A model generated the notes under the pieces. It was not told where the DNA came from, searched no databases, and worked only from the letters and a program-made list of their open reading frames with translations. Of a stretch of 64,000 nt of DNA, positions 30,847-40,027 are shown one piece after another. Source of the stretch: Erinaceus europaeus (taxonomy: Eukaryota > Chordata > Mammalia > Eulipotyphla > Erinaceidae). How positions within the stretch are numbered: position 1 is the first letter of the stretch; each line of letters starts with the position of its first letter. Location: NCBI RefSeq assembly GCF_950295315.1, contig NC_080176.1:29412924-29476923 (forward strand), read 5' to 3'. Made by a program: the position numbers and the translations under genes.

Positions 30847-31136
30847 GCATGCAATTCACAAACACAGAACTTACTCCTGCATGGTTCACAAGCCCGCACG
30901 TTACAGGCACACACTCGGCTGACATCTATGCCACTTCTGAGCATGTGATTTACAAACATGTAACTTAAGTCTAGGTCACTCAGTGGTGTGCTGTCTGTAG
31001 GTGTATGTTTGACACCTGTGTAGCTTACAAGGGTACGATTCATATCCGGGTGATTTGCGCCTTGTAACTGACAAATATGTAACTTAATGAGTGTGCAGTT
31101 TACAGACAGGTGACTCCAATCTGTGTCGTCCCACAT
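30847..31136 (+). repeat. Degenerate 15-bp-period minisatellite, array 1
   Basis: About 19 units of 15 bp, approximate consensus NCATGTAACTTACAA, with one 19-bp unit near 30940. Examples: GCATGCAATTCACAA, CTGCATGGTTCACAA, ACATGTAACTTAAGT, CTGTGTAGCTTACAA, TATGTAACTTAATGA, GTGTGCAGTTTACAG. Heavy divergence with period kept suggests great age. Because 15 is divisible by three, long frames survive on the minus strand (30708-31343); I do not regard that as coding. Confidence 0.85.
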
Positions 31137-31296
31137 AAAAAGCTGCTGGTCTCTGGTTTGGATGTTGGATAGAGCTGCTGAGGTTGAAAGTGGATGAGCG
31201 GGTCTCATAATAACGGGGGCAGGGGCAGGGGGTACCCCATAAATCTCTGTGAACAGAGCAGGGAAGGAGGGTGGCATGAGGGTGTGTGCATGGAGA

Positions 31297-31510
31297 ATGG
31301 TTGGTGGTGGTGCACCTGGTTGTGCACATGTTACAATGCTCAAGAGTCCGGGTTTGAAACTGCCCCACCCCCGTCCTCACCTGCAAGGGGAAAGCTTTGT
31401 GAGTGGTGAAACAGGGCTGCCTCTGCCTGTCTCCCTATCTCTCCCTTCATTCTTGATTTCTGGCTATCATTATACAATAAATAAAGACCTTTTTTTTTTT
31501 TTTTTTTTTT
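31297..31510 (+). mobile_element. SINE-A with poly(T) interruption
   Basis: TGGTTGGTGGTGGTGCACC head, GGGTTTGAAACTGCC B box, TGAGTGGTGAAACAGGGCTGC, ACAATAAATAAAGACC, then a T run of about 23 that may be the start of another element or an antisense tail. Confidence 0.87.
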
Positions 31511-32012
31511 ACCCACTAGGGAAAGATAGAAACAAGCTAGGGGTATGGATTGACCTGCCAATGCCTAAATCCAGTGCAGGAGGAATTACAGAAGCCAGAA
31601 ATCCTACCTTCTGCACCCCCAAAAGAACTCTGATCCATACTCACTGTGGGGGGCAGAGGGGAGAAAAGTGATAGGGGGAGGAGGATAAGGGGGCTCTGAA
31701 CTCCAGCTCTATCAGGACCCAGAGAGAGAAGAGGAAAAAGAGACAGACATTTGGATGTAGTAACAGGGTTATGTGTGGCTTGGAGGGGAAGAGAGAAGTG
31801 GACCTGGAAGAAAAAAGGGGCAAGTATGTACAAATGTGGACAGATAGTTGTAGAGATGATGGTTAACCCATGTCTGCAACCTTTGGAGAACCATGGTGGT
31901 TTGCAATGGAGGGACTTGGGATTCAGAACTCTGGTGGTGGGAACAGTGTGGAATTATGGCCCTGTTGACATGTAATTTTGTAAATCAGTATTAAATCGCT
32001 AATAATAGAATA
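31511..32012 (+). mobile_element. Family X, 3' half (sense)
   Basis: ACCCACTAGGGAAAGATAG, CTTCTGCACCCCC, CTATCAGGACCCAGAGAG, CAACCTTTGGAGAACCATG, CTCTGGTGGTGGGAACAGTG and the terminus AATCAGTATTAAATCGCTAA followed by AATAGAATAAAATA. Colinear with the reverse of 7975-8446. Confidence 0.82.
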
Positions 32013-32025
32013 GAATAAAATAAAA

Positions 32026-32330
32026 AATAGTGGTTACAGGGTGGTTGGCCTCAGTATATGGAAATCAGGTGACAGTGGCTTTGAAAGGAAGAAGTCTCCC
32101 AGATGCCTACACTTGCTGCCACATCTGGGTCTACCCTTAGGGTCCTGCCCTTCACCCTGTCTTCAGCCCCTTCTTTAGGCAAGCCCACCCATGCCTTGGG
32201 CTCATCTCCTGACTGCTTCCTGACATCTACCCACATTGGGTGTCTGTTTTGTTAAGGTCATGGGATGGAAATAAGGAGACTCTGGGGAGCACAGGTACTG
32301 CTGCACCATATCGGAACACATATTTCCCAG
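32026..32330. other. Unique sequence
   Basis: No repeat or exon recognised. Confidence 0.45.
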
Positions 32331-32339
32331 CCACATGTT

Positions 32340-32660
32340 TTCTTATATTATTGAGGGAATAAAGTAAATGTTGCACAGGAAATGGGAGTGGTAACAGGTG
32401 TGGGTGTGGCTTAGAAAGGAAGTGAGTATGGGGCTTAAGAGTTTATAAGAAGGTGCTGTTATGGGGCTGGTTTCTTTCTCTGCCAAGCTGGAGACATCAA
32501 CATGTAACTCTCTCTCAAACATGTTCTCCAACATGTATGAGTCCTCAGTTTTCAAGAATAAAGCTTAAAATTCCAGAAAAAAAAAAATCAAGCTTTCTCC
32601 TCAATTCTATGTTGAGTTTATAAGTGGAGACTCTACAGTCATGTGGGGAACAGTCTCAGC
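32340..32660 (+). mobile_element. LTR-like unit T1 (low confidence)
   Basis: It shares blocks in order with 51035-51410: AGGAAATGGGAGTGGTAACAGG / AAGAAATGAGAGCGGTAATAGG, a G-rich GTGTGGCTT block, CT-rich block, AACATGTTCT-like block, GAATAAAGCTTAAAATTCC / GAATAAAGTTTAAAATTCC, CTCAATTCTATGTTGAG / CTCAATTCTTTGTTGGG. The AATAAA at 32560 near the end fits an LTR. No clean termini or target duplication seen. Confidence 0.5.
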
Positions 32661-32899
32661 AGTATTACCTCCCCACCCCCCCAAGACTCTTTCTCTGGAG
32701 CCTGCTTCCTGGATAGCTATTGATTCTTACCATGATTAATAGTGCTATTGGTATTAACAGTGAATTTGTTCTAAAATAATAATAATTAGCACAAGAAGAC
32801 TGCACTTTATTAGGAGTCTCATTAATTTCACCAAGTTTAATAAGATGACAGCAAGATGACAAGCCAATAATGACGCCTAATTAATAGACACATCTGATT

Positions 32900-33067
32900 A
32901 CCTTAAAGCACACAGAGGTGGTGCCAAGGCTGGGGAGGGCAGTGCCTTTTCTCCTCAGTGGAGGGAAACAGAGAACGCCAAGGCCACGTGCAGAGCATCT
33001 CTGGCCTTGAGGGTCTGTGCAGGTAGCCTTTCAGAGTCAGTGAAAGGTTTACTGTAGATAATTTGGA
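32900..33067. repeat. 168-bp direct repeat, left copy (target-site duplication of the element)
   Basis: It is identical to 36151-36318 except for four substitutions by my count. Both copies start ACCTTAAAGCACACAGAGGT and end GATAATTTGGA, and they bracket the element exactly (5' end at 33068, AGA tail ending at 36150). The simplest reading is a very long target-site duplication made on insertion. Confidence 0.9.
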
Positions 33068-33155
33068 ATGCAATGGATCGACCTTCTCGTGGTGCATCCC
33101 GTGAGTACCCATTCATTGGGGAAACTGACGATCCTTCCTAGCCGACTGAATCCAC

Positions 33156-34223
33156 ATGGATCCCAGTCACTTTCAAAGCCAGCAACAAGCAGCTCCTGCC
33201 AGCTTTCAAGCTGTTGGTCCTGCTCTTCGAGTCCTCCAACTTAATGTTGAGGGGCTGTCCGCTGCCAAACGCGTTCTTATTGGTCAATTGGCGATACAGC
33301 ATCAGGCAGATGTTATCTGCCTACAAGAAACACATATAGCAGTCGATGAAGCTGCTCGATTCACCATCAGTGGATTCGATTTAATATGCTGTAATCTCCA
33401 TCATAAACACGGCCGAGCCATCTACGCCAAATCGTGTCTTGCGGACGTTTTCCATACGGCCTCTTCGACGTTCTACGACTCCATTACTGTTGGAACTATT
33501 CAGCTCGTCAACGTATATAAGCCTCCCAGTGCCTCATGGGATAACGAGGTCCTGCCTAGCCCGAATCACCCAGCCGTTTATGTTGGAGACTTTAATAGTC
33601 ATCACCAAGACTGGGGATATTCCTCCACTCGTGCTGACGGCTCTATCTTAGCCGACTGGGCTTCAGCGAATGACCTCTCCCTATTATACGATCCCAAACA
33701 ACCAGGCTCTTTTCACAGTGCTAGATGGAATAAAGACTTGTCACCCGACCTATGCTGGATTAGCACAGTCAACGGCCAAGCCTTTCCCGCTACGAGACAA
33801 GTTCTCAAGATCTTCCCGCACAGTCATCACCGCCCAGTTATCATCCACATTGGTCTCCAGCTCCCACTGATTCTGTGCTCGGAGAAACTAAGATGGAACT
33901 TTCGGAAAGCAAACTGGCGTCTGTTCAGTGATCTTACCAACAAATCTATTCCTGTAATTCCAATTAACTCTATCCCCTCTGAAGATTCCTACAGGCGCTT
34001 CCACCAAGCCATCTTCAAAGCAGCTTCCCAAGCCATTCCTCGTGGGAGACGTGCTAACTATACGCCTTGTCTTGATGCTGAATGCGAGCAACTACTAAAG
34101 CAGTATGATGAGTCGGGCGACCCAGATGTGGCTGACCATCTCATTACCTCCCTGGATGCAGCACGCCAAGCCCGCTGGCAACAACTCATGGAAAGTCTGA
34201 ACTTCACCCACTCAAGTAAGTAG
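33156..34223 (+). pseudogene. Endonuclease domain of the element's polyprotein
   Basis: The 355-residue frame starts MDPSHFQSQQ and has APE-endonuclease motifs in order: LQLNVEGLSAAK (about 24-35), VICLQETHIAVD (53-64), LVNVYKPPSASW (117-128), VGDFNSHHQDWG (143-154, GDFN at 33585-33596), DLCWIS (199-204) and SHHRPVII (223-230). The last should read SDH; the aspartate at residue 224 is histidine, so catalysis would probably be lost. Residues 235-350 are linker. A small insertion around 34215-34222 (GTAAGTAGG) brings a stop and shifts the frame before the RT. The product would nick target DNA to prime reverse transcription. Confidence 0.9.
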
Positions 34224-34224
34224 G

Positions 34225-35526
34225 AAGGCCTGGAAGCTTCTTCACAGACTGGGTGCCGGTAGCCAACCCCCTCCCGTCTCCCATCCTCCTGTATCTCCAA
34301 ACTCAGTGGCCAGTCACCTAACTCAAGTTGGACGTGCTAAGATCGACCCAGTCTGGAAAAGAGAAATTTCCCATGAGTGGTCATCCCACTTCCGGTTATC
34401 TTGTCCATCTCCAAAACTCTCTCCCTTTACACTGTCTGAACTAGAAGACGCTTTGAAGAGGGTTAAACCGGGAACAGCTGCTGGCTATGATAACATCACC
34501 CCAGAACTCATTCTTAACCTGGGCCCCGTGGCAAAGAAGTGGCTCGCTTCATTCCTGTCCCACATCTTGGAATCTGAGTCTATGCCCAAAGTTTGGCGTC
34601 GTGCGAAGATCATAGCGGTTTTGAAACCAAAGAAAGACCCAACACTGGCTGCCAGCTATAGACCAATTTCTCTCCTCTCCGTGTGTTACAAACTCCTTGA
34701 GAGGCTGCTTCTATCACGTATTTCTCATCTTACAGAGAAATTCCTATCACCTACCCAGGCTGGTTTCCGCCCAGGAAGATCTACCTGCGAACAAGCCCTG
34801 GCCCTCTCAACTTATATTGAAAATGGATTCCAGAAGAATTTAAAGACGGGTGCTGTCTTTGTTGATCTCACAGCAGCCTATGACACGGTCTGGCACCGTG
34901 GTCTCCTGGAAAAGATCTCAAGATGCCTGCCTCCATGGGTGGCCAACACTATATAGTTTCTTCTCCAAAACAGAAGATTCCGGGTAAATCTGGGTGACAA
35001 GTCTAGCAGATGGAGACTTGTCTCAAGTGGCCTCCCCCAGGGCTCTGTTCTGGCTCCTACGCTATTTAATATTTACATCAATGACCTCCCAGAAACCTCT
35101 TGAAGGAAGTTCATCTACGCCGATGACATCTGCTGTGCAACTCAGGCATCAAAGTTCGACATCCTCGAGGAAACACTCACGAAAGACATGTCTCTGATAT
35201 CTGATTACTGTAAAAAATGGCGACTAATCCCTAGCACTGCTAAAACGGTATCATCTGTTTTCCATCTACACCATGCCTCGGCCTCGCATGAGCTTAATGT
35301 GCAGCTTGGCGATACGAGAATCCGGCATGAAGCCCAGACAGTCTATCTTGGCGTTACTCTCGATCACACTCTGTCATTTCACAAACATCCCATAAAAACT
35401 GCAGCAAAGGTGGGCGCGAGGAATCACGTCATTGCAAGACTGGCCAGCTCCTCATGGGGCGCGAGCGCTTCCACACTACGATCATCATCTCTGGCATTAT
35501 GCTATTCCACTGCAGAATACTGTGCC
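34225..35526 (+). pseudogene. Reverse-transcriptase domain of the element's polyprotein
   Basis: In frame 1 the RT motifs follow in order: GTAAGYDNITPELIL, LKPKKDPTLAASYRPISLLS, TQAGFRPGRSTCEQAL, VFVDLTAAYDTVWH (aspartates at 34864 and 34882), [11 protein letters not shown] (35026-35058), IYADDIC with catalytic YADD at 35116-35127, and YLGVTLD. Two in-frame stops break it: TAG at 34954-34956 and TGA at 35101-35103, the latter possibly an Arg codon lost by CpG decay. Catalytic residues themselves are intact. Confidence 0.9.
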
Positions 35527-36140
35527 CCGTATGGTTCCGTAGCCCCCATGTCCACTTGGTCGATTCCAAATTATATTCCTCCATGAGGATAATTTCTGGA
35601 ACCATCCATTCCACCCCGGTTCCATGGCTGCCAGTTCTTAGCAACATCGCCCCACCAGATATTCGTCGGGATGCGGCATCATCTAAGTTCATTTCCCACG
35701 TCTACGCTCGACCGGACCTGCCAATATACGCGGATATCTTCGCCCACCCTGTCCAACGCTTGACGTCTCGTCACCCAATTTGGTCCCCTACGCCTTCACT
35801 GAACTTCTCTGTTCCAGTCTCTTGGAAACAGAGCTGGCAGTCAGCTGAGGTAAAGAACAAACACCTCATCACAGACCCCTGCAAGCGTCAACCCGGCTTT
35901 GACCTAGCACGTTATGACTGGGCCCTCCTCAATCGCTATCGAACAGGCCATGGCCGGTGCGCCGCTATGTTCCATCACTGGGGAGCCAGAGACGACCTGA
36001 ACTGCCCCTGCAGCTTCAGACAGACTATGACCCACATAGTCAACGACTGCCACCTCTCCAGATTCAAAGGAGGTCTCGAAACTTTACATCAGGCTCAACC
36101 TGATGCTGTTGACTGGCTACGGAAGAAGGGCAAACGCTAG
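35454..36140 (+). pseudogene. C-terminal region of the element's polyprotein
   Basis: One base is missing at about 35526 (CCCCGTATGG against CCCCAGTATGG in copies 1 and 2), so the polyprotein moves from frame 1 to this frame. After the shift it carries PVWFRSPHVHLVDSK, RRDAASSKFISHVYARPD, SWKQSWQSAEVKNKHLITDP, YRTGHGRCAAMFH, NCPCSFRQTMTHIVNDCHLS (C-x-C ... H-x4-C) and FKGGLETLHQAQPDAVDWLR, ending KKGKR just before the AGA tail. The Cys/His block may bind nucleic acid; in copy 2 it has CG where this copy has CS. Confidence 0.9.
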
Positions 36141-36150
36141 AAGAAGAAGA
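36138..36150 (+). terminator. Element 3' terminus: stop codon merged with AGA tail
   Basis: TAGAAGAAGAAGA: the stop codon is the first base triplet of the trinucleotide tail. Copies at 14743-14757 and 30284-30298 end the same way, so the tail is a family feature. RTE-type elements often end in short simple repeats in place of poly(A). Confidence 0.85.
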
Positions 36151-36318
36151 ACCTTAAAGCACACAGAGGTGGTGCCAAGGCTGGGGAGGGCAGTGTCTTT
36201 TCTCCTCAGTGGAGGGAAACAGAGAACGCCAAGGCCACCTGCAGAGCATCTCTGGCCTTGAGGGTCTGTGCAGGTAGCCTTTCAGAGTCAATGAAAGGTC
36301 TACTGTAGATAATTTGGA
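36151..36318. repeat. 168-bp direct repeat, right copy
   Basis: Right partner of 32900-33067, starting directly after the AGA tail. Four substitutions separate the copies, roughly 2.4%, similar to the divergence between element copies. Confidence 0.9.
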
Positions 36319-36518
36319 GCTTGAAGAGGTTTTTCTGGAGTGAACAGTGGCCGGAGGTATCACCTTATCACAAGATTCCTCCCTCTTGTGCCTCTGAGAC
36401 TTCATGAAGAGATAGTGTGGCCTTGGGTGAAAAGTAAATAATTTTGGAGTCAGAACCTCTTAGGGTTTTTCTCTTCTGTCCTTTCTTTCTTTTTAATTGC
36501 CACCAGGGTTATTGCTAG

Positions 36519-36600
36519 AGCAACAGCACAGTCATTTATGTAAAAGTCTCTTGTGCCTGAGGCTCTGAGGTCCCAGGTTCAATCCCCAGCACCACTAGAA
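36519..36600 (+). mobile_element. SINE-C
   Basis: GCAACAGCACAGTCATTTATG (A-box-like), CCCAGGTTCAATCCCCAGC (B box), CACCACTAGAAGCCAG. Shorter than usual at its 3' end. Just upstream GCCACCAGGGTTATTGCTAG is the terminal block of a truncated antisense SINE. Confidence 0.8.
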
Positions 36601-36649
36601 GCCAGTCACACAATGAGTACACTACTTTTAATGTCAGGTTTTTTCTCCT

Positions 36650-36867
36650 CTTCTTCTTCTCCTCCTCTTTCTCCTTTTCTCTTTTTTTTACTTGATAGGA
36701 CAGAGAGAAATTGAGTGAGGGGGGAGAGACAGAGAGGGAAAAAGTGTCACCTGCAGGTCTGCTTAACTGGTCATAAAGCTTCCCCCCTGCAGGTGGGGAC
36801 AGGGGCTCGAGCCAAGTCCTTGCACTTGGTGATATGTGTGTTCAACCAGGTGTGAACCACCCAGCCC
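36650..36867 (-). mobile_element. SINE-A/B type
   Basis: CT-rich tail, TTGATAGGACAGAGAGAAATTG, CACCTGCAGGTCTGC, AGGTGGGGACAGGGGCTCGAGCC, head complement GTGAACCACCCAGCCCC. Confidence 0.85.
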
Positions 36868-36904
36868 CATCCTGGTTTTAAATCATGGGTCCTCACTTAC
36901 TTTT

Positions 36905-37155
36905 ATGTAACTTGACATTATTATAATTTATAAGTATGTAACTTACATCAACTTACTAGCATACAATTCACATCCCTGTAACTTGTATCTGTATCATTTA
37001 CATGCATGTAACTTAAAAGTATGCATCTTACAGCTGTATGATTTATGTCTATGTAATGAACATCTATCTAATTCACATCAATGTAACTTACAAGCATGTG
37101 ATTTGCATCTGTGTCATTTAGAAGCTTGTAGCACTCAGAGGAGTAACTTGGAATA
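36905..37155 (+). repeat. Degenerate 15-bp-period minisatellite, array 2
   Basis: About 16 units with the same consensus as array 1 and the same strand: AGTATGTAACTTACA, GCATACAATTCACAT, GCATGTAACTTAAAA, CTATCTAATTCACAT, CAATGTAACTTACAA, GCATGTGATTTGCAT, CTGTGTCATTTAGAA. Two units near 36925-36960 are short. The plus-strand frame gives a five-residue period (HACNL, KVCIL, QLYDL, HQCNL, QACDL), a by-product of the 15-bp unit. Confidence 0.85.
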
Positions 37156-37185
37156 TGTGGTGATGATGATGATTGCTACTTTTAA

Positions 37186-37680
37186 AATCAGATCACAGCT
37201 CAGTTCTAGCTTATGGTCATGCCAAGAACTGAAGCTGGGACATTTTCCCTTAAATATTTTTTTTCTTTATTGGGGGATTAATGAGTTACAGTCATTACAT
37301 ACAATACAATAGTTTGTACATGCATAACATTACCACATAGCAATACAACCCCAACCCCCACTGGGTCCTCCTCTGTTGTCATGTTTCAGGTCCTCCTTCT
37401 GCTGTCATGACCCAAACACCCCCACCCTCACCCCCACCCTAGAGTCATCAGCTCCAGTCCAAGTTCTGTTTAGAGTTTTCCCTTCTGATCTTGTTTTTCA
37501 ACTTATGTCTATGAGTGAAATTATCCCCTATTCATCCTTTTGTTTCTGATTTATCTCACTTAACATAATATCTTCAAGCTCCATCCAAGATGAGGTAAAA
37601 AAGGTGAATTCACCATGAACCTGGGACTTTGGAGCCTCAGTAATAAGAGTCTTTTTGAGTAACCATTATGCCACCCACCC
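37186..37680 (-). mobile_element. SINE-C split by an antisense L1 3' end
   Basis: SINE-C parts are at 37186-37246 (CACAGCTCAGTTCTAGC ... GAAGCTGGGAC) and 37613-37680 (GAACCTGGGACTTTGGAGCC ... CCATTATGCCACCC). Between them an antisense L1 3' end (37250-37612) begins TTTTTTTTCTTTATTGGGGG, matches the reverse of the L1 B/C 3' region and ends near TCCATCCAAGATGAG. GGGAC repeated at both edges is a possible target duplication. Confidence 0.85.
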
Positions 37681-37682
37681 TG

Positions 37683-37814
37683 TTCACATTTCTCAGTTTT
37701 CCACATAACAATTCAACCCCCATCGAGGTCCTCCTCTGCCATCATGTTCCAGGACCTGAACCCTCCCTACTTCCCCCTCACCCCAGAGTCCTTTACTATA
37801 GTGCAATACACCAG
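37683..37814 (-). mobile_element. L1 3'-UTR fragment (antisense)
   Basis: CTCAGTTTTCCACATAACAA through AGAGTCCTTTACTATAGTGC to GCAATACACC, reverse of the L1 3' UTR (compare 23600-23740). Confidence 0.85.
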
Positions 37815-37815
37815 A

Positions 37816-38083
37816 CTCTTTATTTATTATTGCATAGAGACAGAGAGAGATTGAGAAGGGGAGAGGGAGATAGAGGAGAGAGACAGAGAGATACCTGCAG
37901 TCCTGCTTTGCCACTCATGAAGCTTTCCTCCTGCAGGTGGGGACCAAAGGCTTGAACCTGTGTCCTTGCACATTGTAATATATGTGCGCTTAACCAGGTG
38001 TGACACCACCTGGCCCCATCTGAACCTGGGACTTTGGACCCTCAGGCATCAAAGGGCTTTGCATAGCCCTTAGTCTCTCTCCC
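37816..38083 (-). mobile_element. SINE-A followed by a SINE-C piece
   Basis: SINE-A complement at 37816-38017 (TTTATTTATTATTGCATAGAG ... GTGTGACACCACCTGGCCCC), then ATCTGAACCTGGGACTTTGG to CATAGCCCTTAG (38018-38083), the 5' half of a SINE-C. Confidence 0.85.
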
Positions 38084-39300
38084 TGCTCTGGCACACTGAA
38101 TTTCAAATAAGGTGGCCTGGAGGGCCCATGGGCTTGTCTGGAATTCGAAAGGCACTCAGGAAGCACCTCTCCTACTGGTGGCCTCCATGAGATCTGGCCT
38201 CTGGAGGGGGACCCTGTGTCTGCCTGCTAACTCTGCTCAGCAGGGCCTCTTGGCCTCTCCCTCTATCCCTGCTTCCCCTTTATGTTTCTCTGCGCACATC
38301 AGACCTGCAGTTAAGCAGCCCTGGGAATCTGTAATCACCTATTAGAGGTGATTTCATTCCTCCAGCCTCCTCTTGCCGCTCCCTGCTCAAAAACAGCGGA
38401 GTGTTCTGGGAGCTCTTGTAATCAGGATGTTTAGGCAGAATCCATGGGCTTCAAACAGAACAATTTGTTCTGAGCACACAGCCCTGAGCCATAAAGGCAG
38501 AGAGGCAGACAGGGGGGAAGCTCCTTTGACAAAGCCACAGCCCCTCCTCGAGCACCCTGGGGAGCCACCAGGCTGGGGGAGGTGAGGGAGCCTAGAGGTT
38601 CTCCAGTGGTGCCTGTCTGCTTTCTGTTTTGTTTGGTTTTAAAAGAAATTGTTTCAGCTATTTTTAACGGATTCCTTGAAAAGCCCAAGTGTAGCATTTT
38701 ACCCAAGTTGTTCCCAGGGCAAATCACAGCTGGTTTCCATCCTAGCTGAAGGCTTGGGACTCTCCAGCTGGAGAGCTTGCAATGGCTCTTTGTCAACTGA
38801 GAGGGGCTCCACTCTAAAGAGAGGTAAACTGAGGCCTGGGGATGTAGCCAGGATGGAGAGGACTGGTAAGTGACAGGGGATGAGACCCAGAAGGTTCTGT
38901 GGACACAGCCCTGAATTCCAGCACCTCTGCTATTGCCACAAGTTCCCTGGGCCAGGATAAGCTGCCTTTCCGGGCAGCCATCCCGGCCCATTCCCAGCAG
39001 CCTGATGCCCACTGGCACAGCTTGGCACCTGCAGGAGCCCAGCCTGATCTGAGGATGGTGATACAGGGTTGGGGGTGTGGGGAGGGCGGGGGCTGGGGAG
39101 GCAAGAGAGAAAGTGCACTGTATTGGGGGAAAGATGGACCAGTGTTTGTTTCCCCCATATTTAAGAAGTCCATCACTTTATCTCAACAAAGAATTGAGGA
39201 GAGAGCATGATTTTCAAGAATTTTAAACTTCATTCAGGAAAATTGAGAACATTCAAATCTGAGGCCAAGAGAAAGAAAAAGAGAGAGGGAGAAAAGGTCA
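38084..39300. other. Repeat-free island of about 1.2 kb
   Basis: The longest clearly SINE-free, L1-free and simple-repeat-free stretch in the window. It holds an inverted repeat at 38333-38353 and moderately high GC. Frames on both strands (for example 38431-39018 minus) show no convincing protein features. Candidate conserved or regulatory sequence. Confidence 0.5.
38333..38353. promoter_or_regulatory. Perfect inverted repeat with paired CACCT/AGGTG sites
   Basis: AATCACCT ATTAG AGGTGATT: 8-bp arms with a 5-bp spacer. Paired CACCT elements are the known arrangement for ZEB1/ZEB2 binding, and AGGTG is also the core of T-box half-sites. Binding is inference. Confidence 0.45.
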
Positions 39301-39427
39301 GAAAAGCAGCTTACATAGTGATCTAAGCAGAGAGAGCATGAGAGAGAGAGAGAGACTACTCACATCTTGACGGGAGGCCCACGTAAGTGGAGAGTGAAAG
39401 ACAGAAAAAGAGACAGGGAGAGAAGCC

Positions 39428-39782
39428 CTTAGGGGGCCCGGTGGTAACACAGCGGGTTAAGCACACATGGCACAAAGCACAAGGACTGGCATAAGGATCC
39501 TGGTTCGAGCCCCCGGCTCCCCACCTATAGGGGAGTCGCTTCACAAGCGGTGAAGCAGGTCTGTAGGTGTCTATCATTTTCTCCACTTCTCTGTCTTCCC
39601 CTTCTCTCTCAGTTTCTCTCTCACTGCCCTATCCAACTACAATGACAGCAATAACAACAACAACAAGGATGAACAAGGAGGGCAACAAAAGGAAAAAAAA
39701 ATAGCCTCCAGGATCAGTGGATCTGTAGTGCAGGCACTGAGCCCCAGCGATAGTCCTGGAGGCAAAAAAAAAAAAAAAAAAA
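39428..39782 (+). mobile_element. SINE-B, complete
   Basis: GGGGGCCCGGTGGTAACACAGC head, GGTTCGAGCCCCCGGC B box, CAACAA region, terminal block CTCCAGGATCAGTGG ... CCCCAGCGATAGTCCTGGAGGC, poly(A) of about 19. Confidence 0.93.
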
Positions 39783-40027
39783 TCCGCACTCTCATGGGGA
39801 CCTGAGCAGAGAGGGAGCCACGCCCACAGGCGGGCCTAACTCTTAACACCCAAGCCCCGCCTCCACCTTGCCAACAAGCCTCACCTGTCACCACTCCCAT
39901 TTGCTGGGTAGCAGTTTCCCTTCCCCAGGCACACGGGTGTGTCTGGGGAATATGTGTTCCCGTGTGGTGCAGCAGTGTCAACAGCACCTTCATTCTGGGT
40001 TCAGGTTCTTGCCACCCTCCAGAAAGA

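Larger units (their letters stand above)
33068..36150 (+). mobile_element. RTE/Jockey-like non-LTR retrotransposon, near full-length (copy 3)
   Basis: A 3083-bp unit with an 88-bp leader, one former frame of about 990 codons coding an APE-type endonuclease, a reverse transcriptase and a C-terminal Cys/His block, a stop codon at 36138-36140 and then only AGAAGAAGAAGA. It is GC-richer than the L1s and SINEs around it. It has no ORF1, no A-rich tail and no AATAAA. The single frame, near-absent 3' UTR, trinucleotide tail and long flanking duplication are RTE-like; the protein, with its C-terminal CxC...HC block and GGLETLH motif, recalls Jockey-like elements of invertebrates. It is now defective: two frameshifts and two in-frame stops. 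Confidence 0.93.

Noticed and set aside
30708..31343. A 211-codon minus-strand open frame
   Set aside because: It spans the end of a SINE and the 15-bp minisatellite, whose period (a multiple of three) avoids stops; no domain or splice context.
33068..36150. Assignment of the element to BovB or L2
   Set aside because: The protein carries a C-terminal Cys/His block and GGLETLH motif I do not associate with BovB, and the 3' end is an AGA tail, unlike the L2 and BovB ends I know. A database search is needed to be sure.
30847..37155. The regular repeats might be a CRISPR array
   Set aside because: Units are 15 bp, adjacent and degenerate with no unique spacers, in a eukaryotic genome.
38431..39018. 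A 195-codon minus-strand frame in the repeat-free island
   Set aside because: No domain and no clear exon boundaries; composition fits chance in GC-rich DNA.
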